Shown here one piece after another: positions 8,484 through 16,544 of a DNA stretch of 64,000 bases. This stretch comes from NORP309 sp045107085. GTDB lineage: Bacteria; Pseudomonadota; Gammaproteobacteria; Xanthomonadales; Marinicellaceae. The stretch's first letter is position 1, and every line of letters starts with the position of its first letter. Where the stretch lies: NCBI GenBank assembly GCA_045107085.1, contig JBGCFT010000088.1, positions 3,935 through 67,934 on the forward strand, in the 5' to 3' direction. Made by a program: the position numbers and the translations under genes. Below the pieces are notes generated by a model. The model made no database searches and was not told the origin of the DNA. It saw only the letters and a list, made by a program, of their open reading frames with translations.

Positions 8484-9350
8484 ATGAAAATAAACCAAAT
8501 GATAAAACAATTATTAATTTTTAAATTGATTATTTTCTGCTCTGTTGGGTTTTGTCAAAATTCAGTATTTACAAAAGGAGAGGTGTGGACAATATCAGAA
8601 GGAAATATCCAGTCAAATGGAAGTGATAAAGATGTTTTGTCAGATAAATATTGGCAGTATTTAAATAAAATATTACCCACTAAATTGTTGCACCAACATA
8701 TAGTAAGTTTACGTTTGTTTTCAGACGGCATTGCCAATGATTTAGGTGGCATCTCTCCCCTAAATAAAGAGAACAGCCAATGGGAAATTGATATTGATAC
8801 CTATGATTTTAATTTTAAAAACACACACCCGTCACATGTATTATTATATTCACACACCATTATTCATGAATTCGGCCACTTACTCACTTTAAACCCAGAA
8901 CAATTAAAGGTTTCAAACGATGTAAACCACAGTGTGGCCGAAGGTTATTTAGCTAAAGAAAGTCATCTAAAAACAGACAGTTACCTTGGAATATTTATTC
9001 ATAAATTTTGGCAAGGCACTCTTTTCTCAGAATGGGACAGCATTCAAAACTATAACAATCCAAGCAAAAGAGAACATTTACTTTATCAGTTGTATTTAAA
9101 TAATAAAAATCAGTTTCTGACGGATTATGCTGTAGAAAGCCCAGAAGAGGACATTGCCGAATCATGGGCTTTTTTTGTCTTAAGTGAGAAGCCAGTTATG
9201 GATAAAATCAAACATCAAAAAGTTTTGTTTTTTTATGAATTTCCCGAATTAGTTGAGTATCGCAAGAACATTAGAAATAATCTTGAATTGATACCTCAAG
9301 ATTACATTAAAAACTATGAATTTAATCGTGATCAACTTTCTTCGAATTAA
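8484..9350 (+). CDS. Putative secreted zinc metallopeptidase
   Basis: A 288-residue protein with a hydrophobic N-terminal signal (residues ~6-24). A zinc site HTIIHEFGHLLTL carries H128, E129 and H132. A downstream EEDIAESW block around residues 221-228 could give the third, Glu ligand, as in gluzincin-like enzymes. No specific family is recognised. Start at 8484; an in-frame ATG at 8502 would shorten the signal. The active site is complete, so it may degrade envelope or extracellular protein. It probably forms a unit with the DUF6090 gene upstream. Confidence 0.65.
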   Translation: MKINQMIKQLLIFKLIIFCSVGFCQNSVFTKGEVWTISEGNIQSNGSDKDVLSDKYWQYLNKILPTKLLHQHIVSLRLFSDGIANDLGGISPLNKENSQWEIDIDTYDFNFKNTHPSHVLLYSHTIIHEFGHLLTLNPEQLKVSNDVNHSVAEGYLAKESHLKTDSYLGIFIHKFWQGTLFSEWDSIQNYNNPSKREHLLYQLYLNNKNQFLTDYAVESPEEDIAESWAFFVLSEKPVMDKIKHQKVLFFYEFPELVEYRKNIRNNLELIPQDYIKNYEFNRDQLSSN

Positions 9351-9368
9351 ATAGTAACACCGATTAAT

Positions 9369-9567
9369 TTATTGTTTAGGTAATAAACAACCAAAATTAT
9401 GGCCTCTTTTTTCATTAATGGCTTTTACCACTAAATCGGCTGCTTTTATATTTTTAAGAAAATTAACACAAACTTTATAACCCGATTTCGCTAATAAATT
9501 AGAAGTTGCCGCCCCTATTCCCCGGCTTCAACCAGTAACGACGACAACTTTGTTTATTGAACGAATC
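9369..9567 (-). pseudogene. Short-chain dehydrogenase (SDR) remnant
   Basis: On the minus strand the region reads as the start of an SDR enzyme: INKVVVVTG, then a stop codon, then SRGIGAATSNLLAKSGYKV and a following VNF strand. The in-frame TGA replaces a Gly codon (GGA) in the TGxxxGIG NAD(P)-binding motif. The frame ends after ~65 codons, without the Ser/Tyr/Lys catalytic part. There is no credible start codon. It is therefore a decayed fragment left between two live genes. Confidence 0.75.
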
Positions 9568-9573
9568 AAGCCT

Positions 9574-10428
9574 TTAAGAGTTAGCTTGGTGAAGATGAAC
9601 ATCCCTTTGTGGGTAAGGCAGGTTACAACCGCCTGCTTCTAGACCGACTTTAATTTGCTCTAACACATCACTATAAACCTTCCAATAATCATCGGTTTTT
9701 ACCCAAGGCCTGACATTAAAATTGACCGAACTATCAGCAAGAGCAATTACATTGACAGAAGGAGCAGGGTCTTTTAGAACCAGTTCATGTGACTCTAAAA
9801 TATCTAGCATAATTTTTTTTGCCAATTTAAGGTCATCGTCATAACTCACACCCACAACTAAATCCACACGCCTCGTGGCATTAGCTGAATAATTTATAAT
9901 AGATCCAGTTGTAATTTCGCCATTAGGAATAATGATTTGTTTGTTATCTGTTGATTTCATCAAAGTATTGAATATTCTGATTTCTAGGACCGTGCCTGAA
10001 TGCCCAGCTACTTCTATAAAGTCACCAATTTTAAAGGGTCTGAAAAATACAATCATCACACCTGATGCAATATTTGACAACGAATCTTTGAGAGCCAAAC
10101 CGATAGCAAGGCCTGCAGCGGCAATGATGCCCAGTAAGGAAGTGGTTTGAATGCCTAATTCACCTAAAGCTGTAATAATGACAACGGTTAATAGTAAAAA
10201 ATAGATAAATGTTTTAAGGAAGTTAATTAAAATTGGTGCCGCACCAGATCTGGTGAGCGCTTTGCCAACCAGATGTGACAATAATTTTGCGATTTTTTTT
10301 CCTATCCAATAGATAAAAAATGCAATGACCACTTTGGTTACTATAGCTAATATGGCATCTGGATTATTTACAAATGACATTATGTTTTGTTTTAAAGTAT
10401 CGATGATACTCAGGTTTTCTTGTTCCAT
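9574..10428 (-). CDS. mscS: Small-conductance mechanosensitive channel MscS
   Basis: A 284-residue inner-membrane channel that releases solutes on hypo-osmotic shock, close to E. coli MscS (286 residues). Three transmembrane helices are followed by the pore helix with its Gly/Ala zipper (GLAIGLALKDSLSN). The beta domain has FRPFKIGDFIEVAGHSGTV, and the C-terminal cytoplasmic cage follows. The start MEQENLSIIDTLK at 10428 matches the E. coli N-terminus. A longer frame to 10518 would overlap the divergent MerC-like gene and is not needed. Monocistronic. Confidence 0.9.
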   Translation of the reverse strand: MEQENLSIIDTLKQNIMSFVNNPDAILAIVTKVVIAFFIYWIGKKIAKLLSHLVGKALTRSGAAPILINFLKTFIYFLLLTVVIITALGELGIQTTSLLGIIAAAGLAIGLALKDSLSNIASGVMIVFFRPFKIGDFIEVAGHSGTVLEIRIFNTLMKSTDNKQIIIPNGEITTGSIINYSANATRRVDLVVGVSYDDDLKLAKKIMLDILESHELVLKDPAPSVNVIALADSSVNFNVRPWVKTDDYWKVYSDVLEQIKVGLEAGGCNLPYPQRDVHLHQANS

Positions 10429-10508
10429 ATATCTGTCCAAAATAAAACGAATCATTTTAGCATATGATGAACAATGCGCTTGTAAAACATAGTTAAAACC
10501 ACAATAAT

Positions 10509-10916
10509 GTGACCTCACATAATTATTTGTTCATTGTTATTAAAAATTCTCGATCCATAACCGACATTATTGGCATGACGCTTTCAATGGTTTGTGCTGT
10601 TCAATGTGCGCTAGCACCAATTATTTTGAGCATTGCACCAATCATTCCAAAATGGGCGCACTTTGGTCATGGTTGGGTATGGATAAGTTGTATATTAATT
10701 ATTGCTGCATGGAGTATTGGCAGAGGTTTCCTCAAACATAAAAACAAAAAGGTTTTATTATTTGCGGTATTTGGAGTGGGTTTTTTGTTAACAGGTACCT
10801 TTTTAGAGGGCATGTTAACGACATTGTCTGAATCTGCAGTTTTTGTTTCTGGTGGAGTTTTGTTGACTATCGCACATTGGAAAAACTTTAAACTAGAAAA
10901 AGCTTGTAAAAATTAA
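10509..10916 (+). CDS. MerC-like small membrane protein
   Basis: A 135-residue protein with four likely transmembrane helices. The first contains the MerC-type metal-relay signature CAVQCALAP (C-x3-C-x2-P). MerC transports Hg(II) in mer operons; related chromosomal proteins handle metals with unclear specificity. No merA or merT is present. The start is uncertain: the frame opens at a GTG (10509), and a TTG at 10527 is possible, while the ATG at 10575 would remove residues just before helix 1. It is convergent with an ArsR-family gene 20 bp away. Confidence 0.75.
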   Translation: MTSHNYLFIVIKNSRSITDIIGMTLSMVCAVQCALAPIILSIAPIIPKWAHFGHGWVWISCILIIAAWSIGRGFLKHKNKKVLLFAVFGVGFLLTGTFLEGMLTTLSESAVFVSGGVLLTIAHWKNFKLEKACKN

Positions 10917-10936
10917 CAAATAATAAGGTTTCTTGT

Positions 10937-11263
10937 TTATTTTGTTTTTGATGGGCAATACAGCTCACTGAGTACTTGTATTATTTTTGTTGTATTTGAT
11001 TGTGCCAAAGAGTAAAAAATTGCTTGTGACTCTCTTCGAGTTTTCACCATACCCTCCCTTCTTAAAGTAGCCAAATGCTGACTTAATGCTGATTGACTCA
11101 GGCCAATTTTTTGGTGTAATTCAGAAACAGAACATTCTCGAGCTTCTAGTGCACACAAAATCATTAAGCGTGATTCACTGGATAAAGTTTTCAGCAGCCG
11201 AGCTGCTTTTGTAGCATGTTCTTTTAACTCTTGATAAGAAGATTGTGGGCTTTTATGGGTCAT
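10937..11263 (-). CDS. ArsR/SmtB-family transcriptional regulator
   Basis: A 108-residue winged-helix regulator. The recognition helix segment is IGLSQSALSQHLATLRREG, followed by the wing MVKTRRESQAIFYSL. The classical metal site ELCVCDL of ArsR is replaced by ECSVSEL, so only one Cys remains there; the other Cys are near residue 37 and in the C-terminal LYCPS. This pattern is closer to the sulfur/redox-sensing BigR/YgaV group than to arsenic sensors. Upstream, AGTAC(N12)GTACT at 11267-11288 could be an autoregulatory operator. Confidence 0.85.
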   Translation of the reverse strand: MTHKSPQSSYQELKEHATKAARLLKTLSSESRLMILCALEARECSVSELHQKIGLSQSALSQHLATLRREGMVKTRRESQAIFYSLAQSNTTKIIQVLSELYCPSKTK

Positions 11264-11266
11264 ATG

Positions 11267-11288
11267 AGTACAGAATATTTAGCGTACT
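11267..11288. promoter_or_regulatory. Possible ArsR-family operator (inverted repeat)
   Basis: AGTAC and GTACT arms separated by 12 AT-rich bases lie immediately upstream of the ArsR-family start codon (11263). ArsR-family regulators typically bind imperfect 12-2-12 repeats in their own promoters. Position supports the idea; the short arms make it weak. Confidence 0.3.
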
Positions 11289-11558
11289 ATATTATAGATA
11301 ATTTCTTTGATTAAAGCGATACAAAGTCACTTGAGTTATGACTATTGGCTCATGATTTTATATTTTGATAAAAATATTAAAACTTAATTGATCACACAAT
11401 GGTCATAAATAAGACAGATTTAGTGTTTATTATTGAATTACTTATTATTCTAAGAGAACCAATATTATGCTGGTATTTATTCCAACAAATGAAATCGACA
11501 AGAATTATGCTAATGAAGGGTTTAGTTTCAAGCCGCTAATAATTGAAGCCTATCAGTA

Positions 11559-11987
11559 TCATTTAGATGTTTCTTGTAGTGCAGAAAAAACCCAAAATTT
11601 ATTCAACAAAAAGGTGAAAACAGGGACGGTTACAATCAACAAGGGTAAAACCTGCGATACATAATCAAGTTGCATTACTGTTGCCAATATATAAACGCCA
11701 CCTTGATGTAAAACTAAGGCAACAAGCGCAGTAACCAAAAATTTAGGAAATCTTTTTCTGTGGTCTTCAACATCTTTAAACGAGTAAAAGTAATGCCCAA
11801 TATAAGCAGTCAATAGACCAAAAACAAAACCCATAAAATGGGCAACAAAAGAATGAATATTGAGTTTATCATGAGCGATATAAGCCAAAGCAAAATGCAC
11901 AATGCTTGCTGTCACACCAACAATGCCATAGCGGAAAAGTAAGGCAATAATTGGGCTATTCAATAATTGCAAATATATCTTCTTCAT
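11559..11987 (-). CDS. GtrA-family membrane protein
   Basis: A 142-residue protein with four transmembrane helices and the GtrA pattern: FRYGIVGVTASIVHF near the N-terminus, AHFMGFVFGLLTAYIGHYFYSF in the middle and LLNKFWVF near the end. GtrA-like proteins are thought to flip polyprenyl-linked sugars or modify O-antigen. No dedicated glycosyltransferase lies beside it. Its start overlaps the end of the Rieske gene by 32 bp, so it is the last gene of a hemE-Rieske-gtrA transcription unit. Confidence 0.85.
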   Translation of the reverse strand: MKKIYLQLLNSPIIALLFRYGIVGVTASIVHFALAYIAHDKLNIHSFVAHFMGFVFGLLTAYIGHYFYSFKDVEDHRKRFPKFLVTALVALVLHQGGVYILATVMQLDYVSQVLPLLIVTVPVFTFLLNKFWVFSALQETSK

Positions 11988-12291
11988 TGGCCTTTATTTT
12001 TATTGGCTTTAAAGACTCACCTAAGCAAGGCCCATTTATACACAATCCATTTAAAGGGTTAAACTCTGCACCATGTGCCGGACAAACAATGGTTTCTGAA
12101 TCAGAAATTAAAAATTTTCCGGTTGCATAGTCCATTCTTCGGCCTTGATGTGGGCAAAAATTTTCGAATGCAACATACTGATTATTTATGTATTGCACCA
12201 TAATAGACATTAATCCTTTACTCGATTCTAAAGAAAACTCATACCAAGTATTCGGTTTAAAATCATCCACGGCTGCAAGTTTAACAATCAT
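11956..12291 (-). CDS. Rieske [2Fe-2S] ferredoxin-like protein
   Basis: A 111-residue soluble protein with a complete Rieske cluster site: C46-P-H48 (FCPHQGRRM) and C70-P-A-H73 (CPAHGAEFNP). It lacks a membrane anchor, so it resembles bacterial Rieske-type ferredoxins or small subunits rather than the bc1 subunit. The redox partner is unknown. It starts with a 4-bp overlap of the hemE stop (12288-12291), which implies translational coupling with haem biosynthesis. Confidence 0.85.
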   Translation of the reverse strand: MIVKLAAVDDFKPNTWYEFSLESSKGLMSIMVQYINNQYVAFENFCPHQGRRMDYATGKFLISDSETIVCPAHGAEFNPLNGLCINGPCLGESLKPIKIKANEEDIFAIIE

Positions 12292-13334
12292 TTAGAAGAA
12301 TACTTTTTAACAGCATCAATCATAACGCCTAATTTTTCCGGTTGCATTGTTGGGTGCATGCCATGCCCTAAATTAAAAATGTGTCCATTGGTACCGCCAT
12401 TTGAATCGATTACTTTTTTAACCTCAGCCTCTATAACAGCATCATCTGCGTATAAAACGCAGGGGTCTAAGTTGCCTTGCAAAGCCACTTTACCACCTGT
12501 TAATTCTCTTGCCAAAGCCAAATCTGTGGTCCAATCAACGCCCAAACAATCGGCTCCTGTATTGGCCATTTTTGATAAATTATATTGCACACCCTTGGAA
12601 AACAAAATGACTGGAATCTCTGGGTTTTTAGCTTTGACTCCTGAAACGATTTGTTGCATATAATCCAAAGAGAAAGCTTGGTACATTTCTGGAGACAATG
12701 CACCACCCCAGGAATCAAATACTTGAACAGCATTGGCCCCACTTTCAATTTGCGCATTAAGGTAGTCTATACTGGCATCGGTTAATTTTTGAAGTAATTT
12801 ATGTGCAGCTTGAGTTTGGTTAAGTAAAAAAGCTTTGGCTTTGGCAAAGTTTTTTGAGCTACCGCCCTCAACCATATAAGTCATTAAAGTCCAAGGAGAC
12901 CCACAAAAGCCAAGAAGTGGCACCGCATTATCTAGTGTTTTAGAAGTAAGAGCTAGCCCATCCATGACATATTTTAAGTCATCATTCACATCTATTTTGG
13001 GTAAGTTATCTACATCCTTTTCTGATGTAATTGGACTTTTAAACTTTGGGCCTTCGCCAGTCACAAAGTACAAGCCTAAACCCATGGCATCAGGAATGGT
13101 TAAGATATCAGAAAAAATAATAACAGCATCAAGTGGAAACCTTCTTAATGGCTGCAATGTGACTTCACATACCATCTCTGGGTTTTGTGCCAGTGACATA
13201 AAGTCGCCTGCTTGTTTTCTGACTTCTCTGTACTCTGGTAAATATCTGCCTGCTTGACGCATGACCCATACAGGTGTTCTTTCTGTTTCTTGTTGTTTTA
13301 AAGTTCTTATAAGGAGATTATTTTTTAATGCCAT
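12288..13334 (-). CDS. hemE: Uroporphyrinogen decarboxylase HemE
   Basis: A 348-residue enzyme that converts uroporphyrinogen III to coproporphyrinogen III in cytoplasmic haem synthesis. The family N-terminus TPVWVMRQAGRYLPEYR includes the substrate-binding Arg residues. FSDILTIPDAMG supplies the catalytic Asp, and the C-terminal FNLGHGMHP supplies the conserved His. Length matches E. coli HemE (354). First gene of the hemE-Rieske-gtrA operon. A 104-bp gap separates it from the divergent AhpD-like gene, so promoters are likely there. Confidence 0.95.
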   Translation of the reverse strand: MALKNNLLIRTLKQQETERTPVWVMRQAGRYLPEYREVRKQAGDFMSLAQNPEMVCEVTLQPLRRFPLDAVIIFSDILTIPDAMGLGLYFVTGEGPKFKSPITSEKDVDNLPKIDVNDDLKYVMDGLALTSKTLDNAVPLLGFCGSPWTLMTYMVEGGSSKNFAKAKAFLLNQTQAAHKLLQKLTDASIDYLNAQIESGANAVQVFDSWGGALSPEMYQAFSLDYMQQIVSGVKAKNPEIPVILFSKGVQYNLSKMANTGADCLGVDWTTDLALARELTGGKVALQGNLDPCVLYADDAVIEAEVKKVIDSNGGTNGHIFNLGHGMHPTMQPEKLGVMIDAVKKYSSK

Positions 13335-13400
13335 TGTATCTTTTGAGTTGTTAACCCGCGTATTTTATGCTTTTTAATGATTTTATTACAACTTTCTCTG

Positions 13401-13412
13401 ATACAATTGTAT
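13401..13412. promoter_or_regulatory. 12-bp palindrome in hemE/ahpD-like divergent promoter
   Basis: ATACAATTGTAT is a perfect palindrome in the 104-bp gap between the divergent hemE and AhpD-like genes. It may be a regulator site, but short AT palindromes are frequent in a genome of this composition. Confidence 0.2.
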
Positions 13413-13438
13413 TCTTTATGAAGTAATGGCAAATAAAT

Positions 13439-14011
13439 ATGAGTTGGATTAATGAAGTTGATGAAGCAAAAGCCGATAAAAAACTTAAGCCGATATATGA
13501 AGATTTAATCAAAAGCCGAGGAAAAATTGCCAATATATTAAAAGTTCATTCGCTTAATCCTGAAGCTCTAAAAGCCCATCTTGATTTGTATATGACGATA
13601 ATGTTTGGCCAATCAGGATTGTCAAGAAAAGAACGTGAATGTATCGCCGTGGTTGTTTCCAGGGCAGACAATTGTGAATATTGCGTCAATCATCACGCAG
13701 AATCACTTTCGAGATATATCAAAGACCAATCATTGTTAGAACAAATTAAACAAGACTATGTCCATGCTGCTTTGTCCCCAAGACTCATGGCTATTTGTAA
13801 TTATGCCTATAAATTGACAGTCCAACCGGGAGATCAAAAACAAGAAGATTTGTCATATTTGAAAACTTTTGACTTAGACGATAAAGATTTATTAGATATT
13901 ACCTTAATTGTTGCATATTTTAATTTTGTCAATAGAATTGCACTGGGCCTTGGCGTAGCATTCAATTCAGCTGAATTAACCGGCTACAAAGATGAACCAT
14001 CAGACAATTAA
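13439..14011 (+). CDS. AhpD-like peroxidase-related protein
   Basis: A 190-residue helical carboxymuconolactone decarboxylase-family protein. The AhpD-type redox site C79-x-x-C82-x-x-H85-H86 (CEYCVNHHAES) is intact. Members with this layout are annotated as uncharacterised peroxidase-related enzymes and are expected to reduce hydroperoxides or act in thiol redox relay. It is transcribed away from hemE. A secreted protein gene follows 38 bp later and may share its transcript. Confidence 0.85.
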   Translation: MSWINEVDEAKADKKLKPIYEDLIKSRGKIANILKVHSLNPEALKAHLDLYMTIMFGQSGLSRKERECIAVVVSRADNCEYCVNHHAESLSRYIKDQSLLEQIKQDYVHAALSPRLMAICNYAYKLTVQPGDQKQEDLSYLKTFDLDDKDLLDITLIVAYFNFVNRIALGLGVAFNSAELTGYKDEPSDN

Positions 14012-14049
14012 CCTGTCATAACTGCAAATTTAAAAAATCAAAAAATACT

Positions 14050-15465
14050 ATGAAAAAACTAATTTTACTATCTGTTATTCTGTTGAGTTTTAATCTTCAA
14101 GCTCAGTTTGTTAATGAGAATCCTCCTACTGAAGAAGAGTTAAGGGTTAACAACTCAAACAATACGGCTGAATTATTGAAAGCAACAGATGAAGCCATGA
14201 AGCAAAAGAATTATAAAAGTATGGTTATTAATATGGAAAGAGTGGTTCAGCTTAATCCCCATGTTCCTGCTTTACAATATAAATTAGCCGAAGCTTATTC
14301 ACTTAGTGACGATAAAACAAGTGCCTACAACTTATTAATTAAACTGCAGAAACAAGGATTTTATTATGACATTGAAGTCAACCCTAATTTTGGTAACATT
14401 TATGGTTTTAATGTTTTTAAATACATTAAAACAAACTTTGATGCCAATGGTGCTCATTATGGAGAAGGTGAAGCAGCGTTTGCAATAGACAAAAGTTTTA
14501 GTGGTTTACTTTTTGAAAGTATAGTTTATGACGAAAGCTCTGAATCTTTCTTAATGGGCTCAATAAGAGATGGGCGTATTATTAAAATTGCAGGAAATGG
14601 AGAAATAACGGAGTTGGTCGGCTCAACTCTTGGTGGAATCACTGGACCTTGGGCGACAATTGATATGGCTGTTGATGAAAAAAATGACTTTTTATGGGTT
14701 GCCAGTTCATCTATCACGCAATATGGAAAGTTTGCCAAAGACTCTTTGGGTCATTCTGGTATATTTAAATACCAATTAAGTACGGGTAAATATATAAAAT
14801 CCTATTTGATTCCCAAAAACAGAACACCCTCATTAATCAGTGATATGCACTTGACTGCACAAGGTGATTTATATTTCATAGAGAGTTTAAATAGGGTTGT
14901 TTTGAAAATCGATCAAGGCGCAGATGAAATAAAAGTAGTATTTTCTTCCGACAAATACTCAAACTTAAAAAGCATTACATCAGATGATGCAGGTGAAATA
15001 CTCTATTTAAGCGACACAAATGAAGGAATCATTGTGATCAATATCAAAAGTGGTAAATATCTCACTATAGAAAATACAGCGTCCTTAAACCTTTATGGAA
15101 TTAAGGATTTAATATACGATAATAATGGTTTGATATTTATACAAAGCAGCATCTCTCCTGAACGGGTAATGAAAATCCAATTAGAAGACAATAAAGCAGT
15201 ATTGAAAAATATTATTCCTATAGAGTCGTCTAACCCTTTGTTTGACTCTCTATCTAAAGGAGTTATTGTCGGCAATGATTTATATTACATTGCTAATTCA
15301 CAATCTTCAAACGCCAATGCATTTGGAGGTTTAACTAAAGGCAGTGAATGGCAAAATATGAGTATTGTTAGATCTGACAAAAACTTTAATCAAGAATCCA
15401 GTATTGAATATCAAGAGCAAATTAGACAATACGAAAAGAAGAACAAAGAAGAGTCAGGTCAGTAG
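14050..15465 (+). CDS. Secreted TPR plus beta-propeller protein
   Basis: A 471-residue protein with a signal peptide (MKKLILLSVILLSFNLQAQ). A TPR-like pair follows at residues ~37-100 (MKQKNYKSMVINMERVVQLN). The remaining ~330 residues resemble NHL/SMP-30-type beta-propeller blades, with repeated strand patterns such as DLYFIESLNRVVLKI and EILYLSDTNEGIIVI. The ligand or enzymatic activity is unknown; no clear metal-binding set of SMP-30 lactonases was identified. It ends at a strong bidirectional terminator shared with wrbA. Confidence 0.7.
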   Translation: MKKLILLSVILLSFNLQAQFVNENPPTEEELRVNNSNNTAELLKATDEAMKQKNYKSMVINMERVVQLNPHVPALQYKLAEAYSLSDDKTSAYNLLIKLQKQGFYYDIEVNPNFGNIYGFNVFKYIKTNFDANGAHYGEGEAAFAIDKSFSGLLFESIVYDESSESFLMGSIRDGRIIKIAGNGEITELVGSTLGGITGPWATIDMAVDEKNDFLWVASSSITQYGKFAKDSLGHSGIFKYQLSTGKYIKSYLIPKNRTPSLISDMHLTAQGDLYFIESLNRVVLKIDQGADEIKVVFSSDKYSNLKSITSDDAGEILYLSDTNEGIIVINIKSGKYLTIENTASLNLYGIKDLIYDNNGLIFIQSSISPERVMKIQLEDNKAVLKNIIPIESSNPLFDSLSKGVIVGNDLYYIANSQSSNANAFGGLTKGSEWQNMSIVRSDKNFNQESSIEYQEQIRQYEKKNKEESGQ

Positions 15466-15478
15466 TAGTATTTGATTA

Positions 15479-15519
15479 AAAAGTAAACTAACTTTGCGGT
15501 TTAAAGTTAGTTTACTTTT
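15479..15519. terminator. Bidirectional intrinsic terminator
   Basis: A perfect 17-bp inverted repeat (15479-15495 and 15503-15519) with a 7-base loop, flanked by A and T runs. It lies between the convergent beta-propeller gene and wrbA. The wrbA stop codon (15507-15509) lies inside one arm. The outer A/T ends give a U-tract in both directions. Confidence 0.85.
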
Positions 15520-16088
15520 AATTTTAAAGCAAAATCTGCGATACGTTTACCCAAAGCAATACATAAAGCCTTTTCGTTTTTATCAATTTTTCTTTCTGAA
15601 TCATTTCCCGACCAATGGCTGGGACCGTAAGGCGTGCCACCACTTTCTGTATGCAGCAAAGCCTTTTCACTATAGGGTAAACCAGCTATTAACATGCCAT
15701 GATGCAATAAGGGCAACATCATGGTTAATAAAGTGGTTTCTTGACCACCATGAAGACTTGAACTTGAGGTAAAAACCGCTGCAGGCTTATTACTGAGTGT
15801 TCCTGAAAACCATTGTGTCCCTGTTTCATCAACAAATTGTTTTAATGGTGCTGCCATATTGCCAAATCGAGCGGGCGATCCCAATATTAAACCATCACAT
15901 TTTTGTAAATCATCAGCGCTTACAATTGGATCAACAGCTGAATTTATTTCATCCCCTGCTGGTTTAACAGATCTAATCAAAGCATTACTGTTGGGTTGTG
16001 AGGCAACGCCTCTGGCAATTAAATTTGCCATTTTTGCAGAGTTGCCATGTTTGCTATAATAAACGATGAGGATGTTGATTTCTGACAT
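15507..16088 (-). CDS. wrbA: NAD(P)H:quinone oxidoreductase WrbA-like flavodoxin
   Basis: A 193-residue flavodoxin-fold protein. The FMN phosphate loop is YYSKHGNSAKMAN near residues 10-22. The WrbA-type segments GSPARFGNMAAPLKQFVDETG and FTSSSSLHGGQETT are present, as is the late GGTPYGPSHW loop. WrbA enzymes reduce quinones by two electrons and limit redox cycling. It lies 2 bp after the arsC-like gene, a common pairing, so both are likely one operon. The gene ends inside a terminator hairpin. Confidence 0.9.
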   Translation of the reverse strand: MSEINILIVYYSKHGNSAKMANLIARGVASQPNSNALIRSVKPAGDEINSAVDPIVSADDLQKCDGLILGSPARFGNMAAPLKQFVDETGTQWFSGTLSNKPAAVFTSSSSLHGGQETTLLTMMLPLLHHGMLIAGLPYSEKALLHTESGGTPYGPSHWSGNDSERKIDKNEKALCIALGKRIADFALKLKVN

Positions 16089-16090
16089 AT

Positions 16091-16438
16091 TTAAATTATA
16101 TCCAATACGATTTCAGGAGGCCTACCAATGATAGCCTTGTTATTATTGATAACTATGGGCCTTTCTATGACTTTTGGGTATTCGTGCATTAATGCAATCA
16201 AATCTTGGTCATTTAATTTACTATCAGAAAAATTCGCCTTATATTCCGCTTCATTTTGGCGCATTAGTTCTCTTGGTCTTAATTCCAACATGAATAATAT
16301 ATTTTCAATGTCTTTTATACTGGGCGGAGTCTCTAAGTATTTGATGACTTCAGGTTCGTGGCCCTGATTGCGAATTATTTCCAGTGTTTGACGTGATTTA
16401 GAGCACCGTGGATTATGATAGAATTTTATCTGCTTCAT
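16091..16438 (-). CDS. arsC: ArsC-family glutaredoxin-dependent reductase
   Basis: A 115-residue thioredoxin-fold protein with the ArsC catalytic Cys at position 12 (YHNPRCSKSR). The arginines used for oxyanion binding are visible in LRPRELMR, IERPIVI and IGRPPE. E. coli ArsC is ~140 residues; this is the compact chromosomal version. It may reduce arsenate with glutathione/glutaredoxin, although no arsB or ars regulator is adjacent. The wrbA gene follows after 2 bp. Confidence 0.85.
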   Translation of the reverse strand: MKQIKFYHNPRCSKSRQTLEIIRNQGHEPEVIKYLETPPSIKDIENILFMLELRPRELMRQNEAEYKANFSDSKLNDQDLIALMHEYPKVIERPIVINNNKAIIGRPPEIVLDII

Positions 16439-16544
16439 GATGAATTATATTTCTACATTAAAAGATTTATTTTAACTTATTTATCAACTCAACCAAAAAG
16501 CATTCTGGGTTATAATGCGAATATTTAAAAATATTGTTGCCATT

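Noticed and set aside
10429..10518. Longer MscS N-terminus
   Set aside because: The extension has no family match and overlaps the divergent MerC-like start; the shorter form aligns with E. coli MscS.
11467..11664. 65-residue frame on the plus strand downstream of the ArsR promoter
   Set aside because: More than half of it is antisense to the well-supported GtrA gene, and the unique part has no recognisable features.
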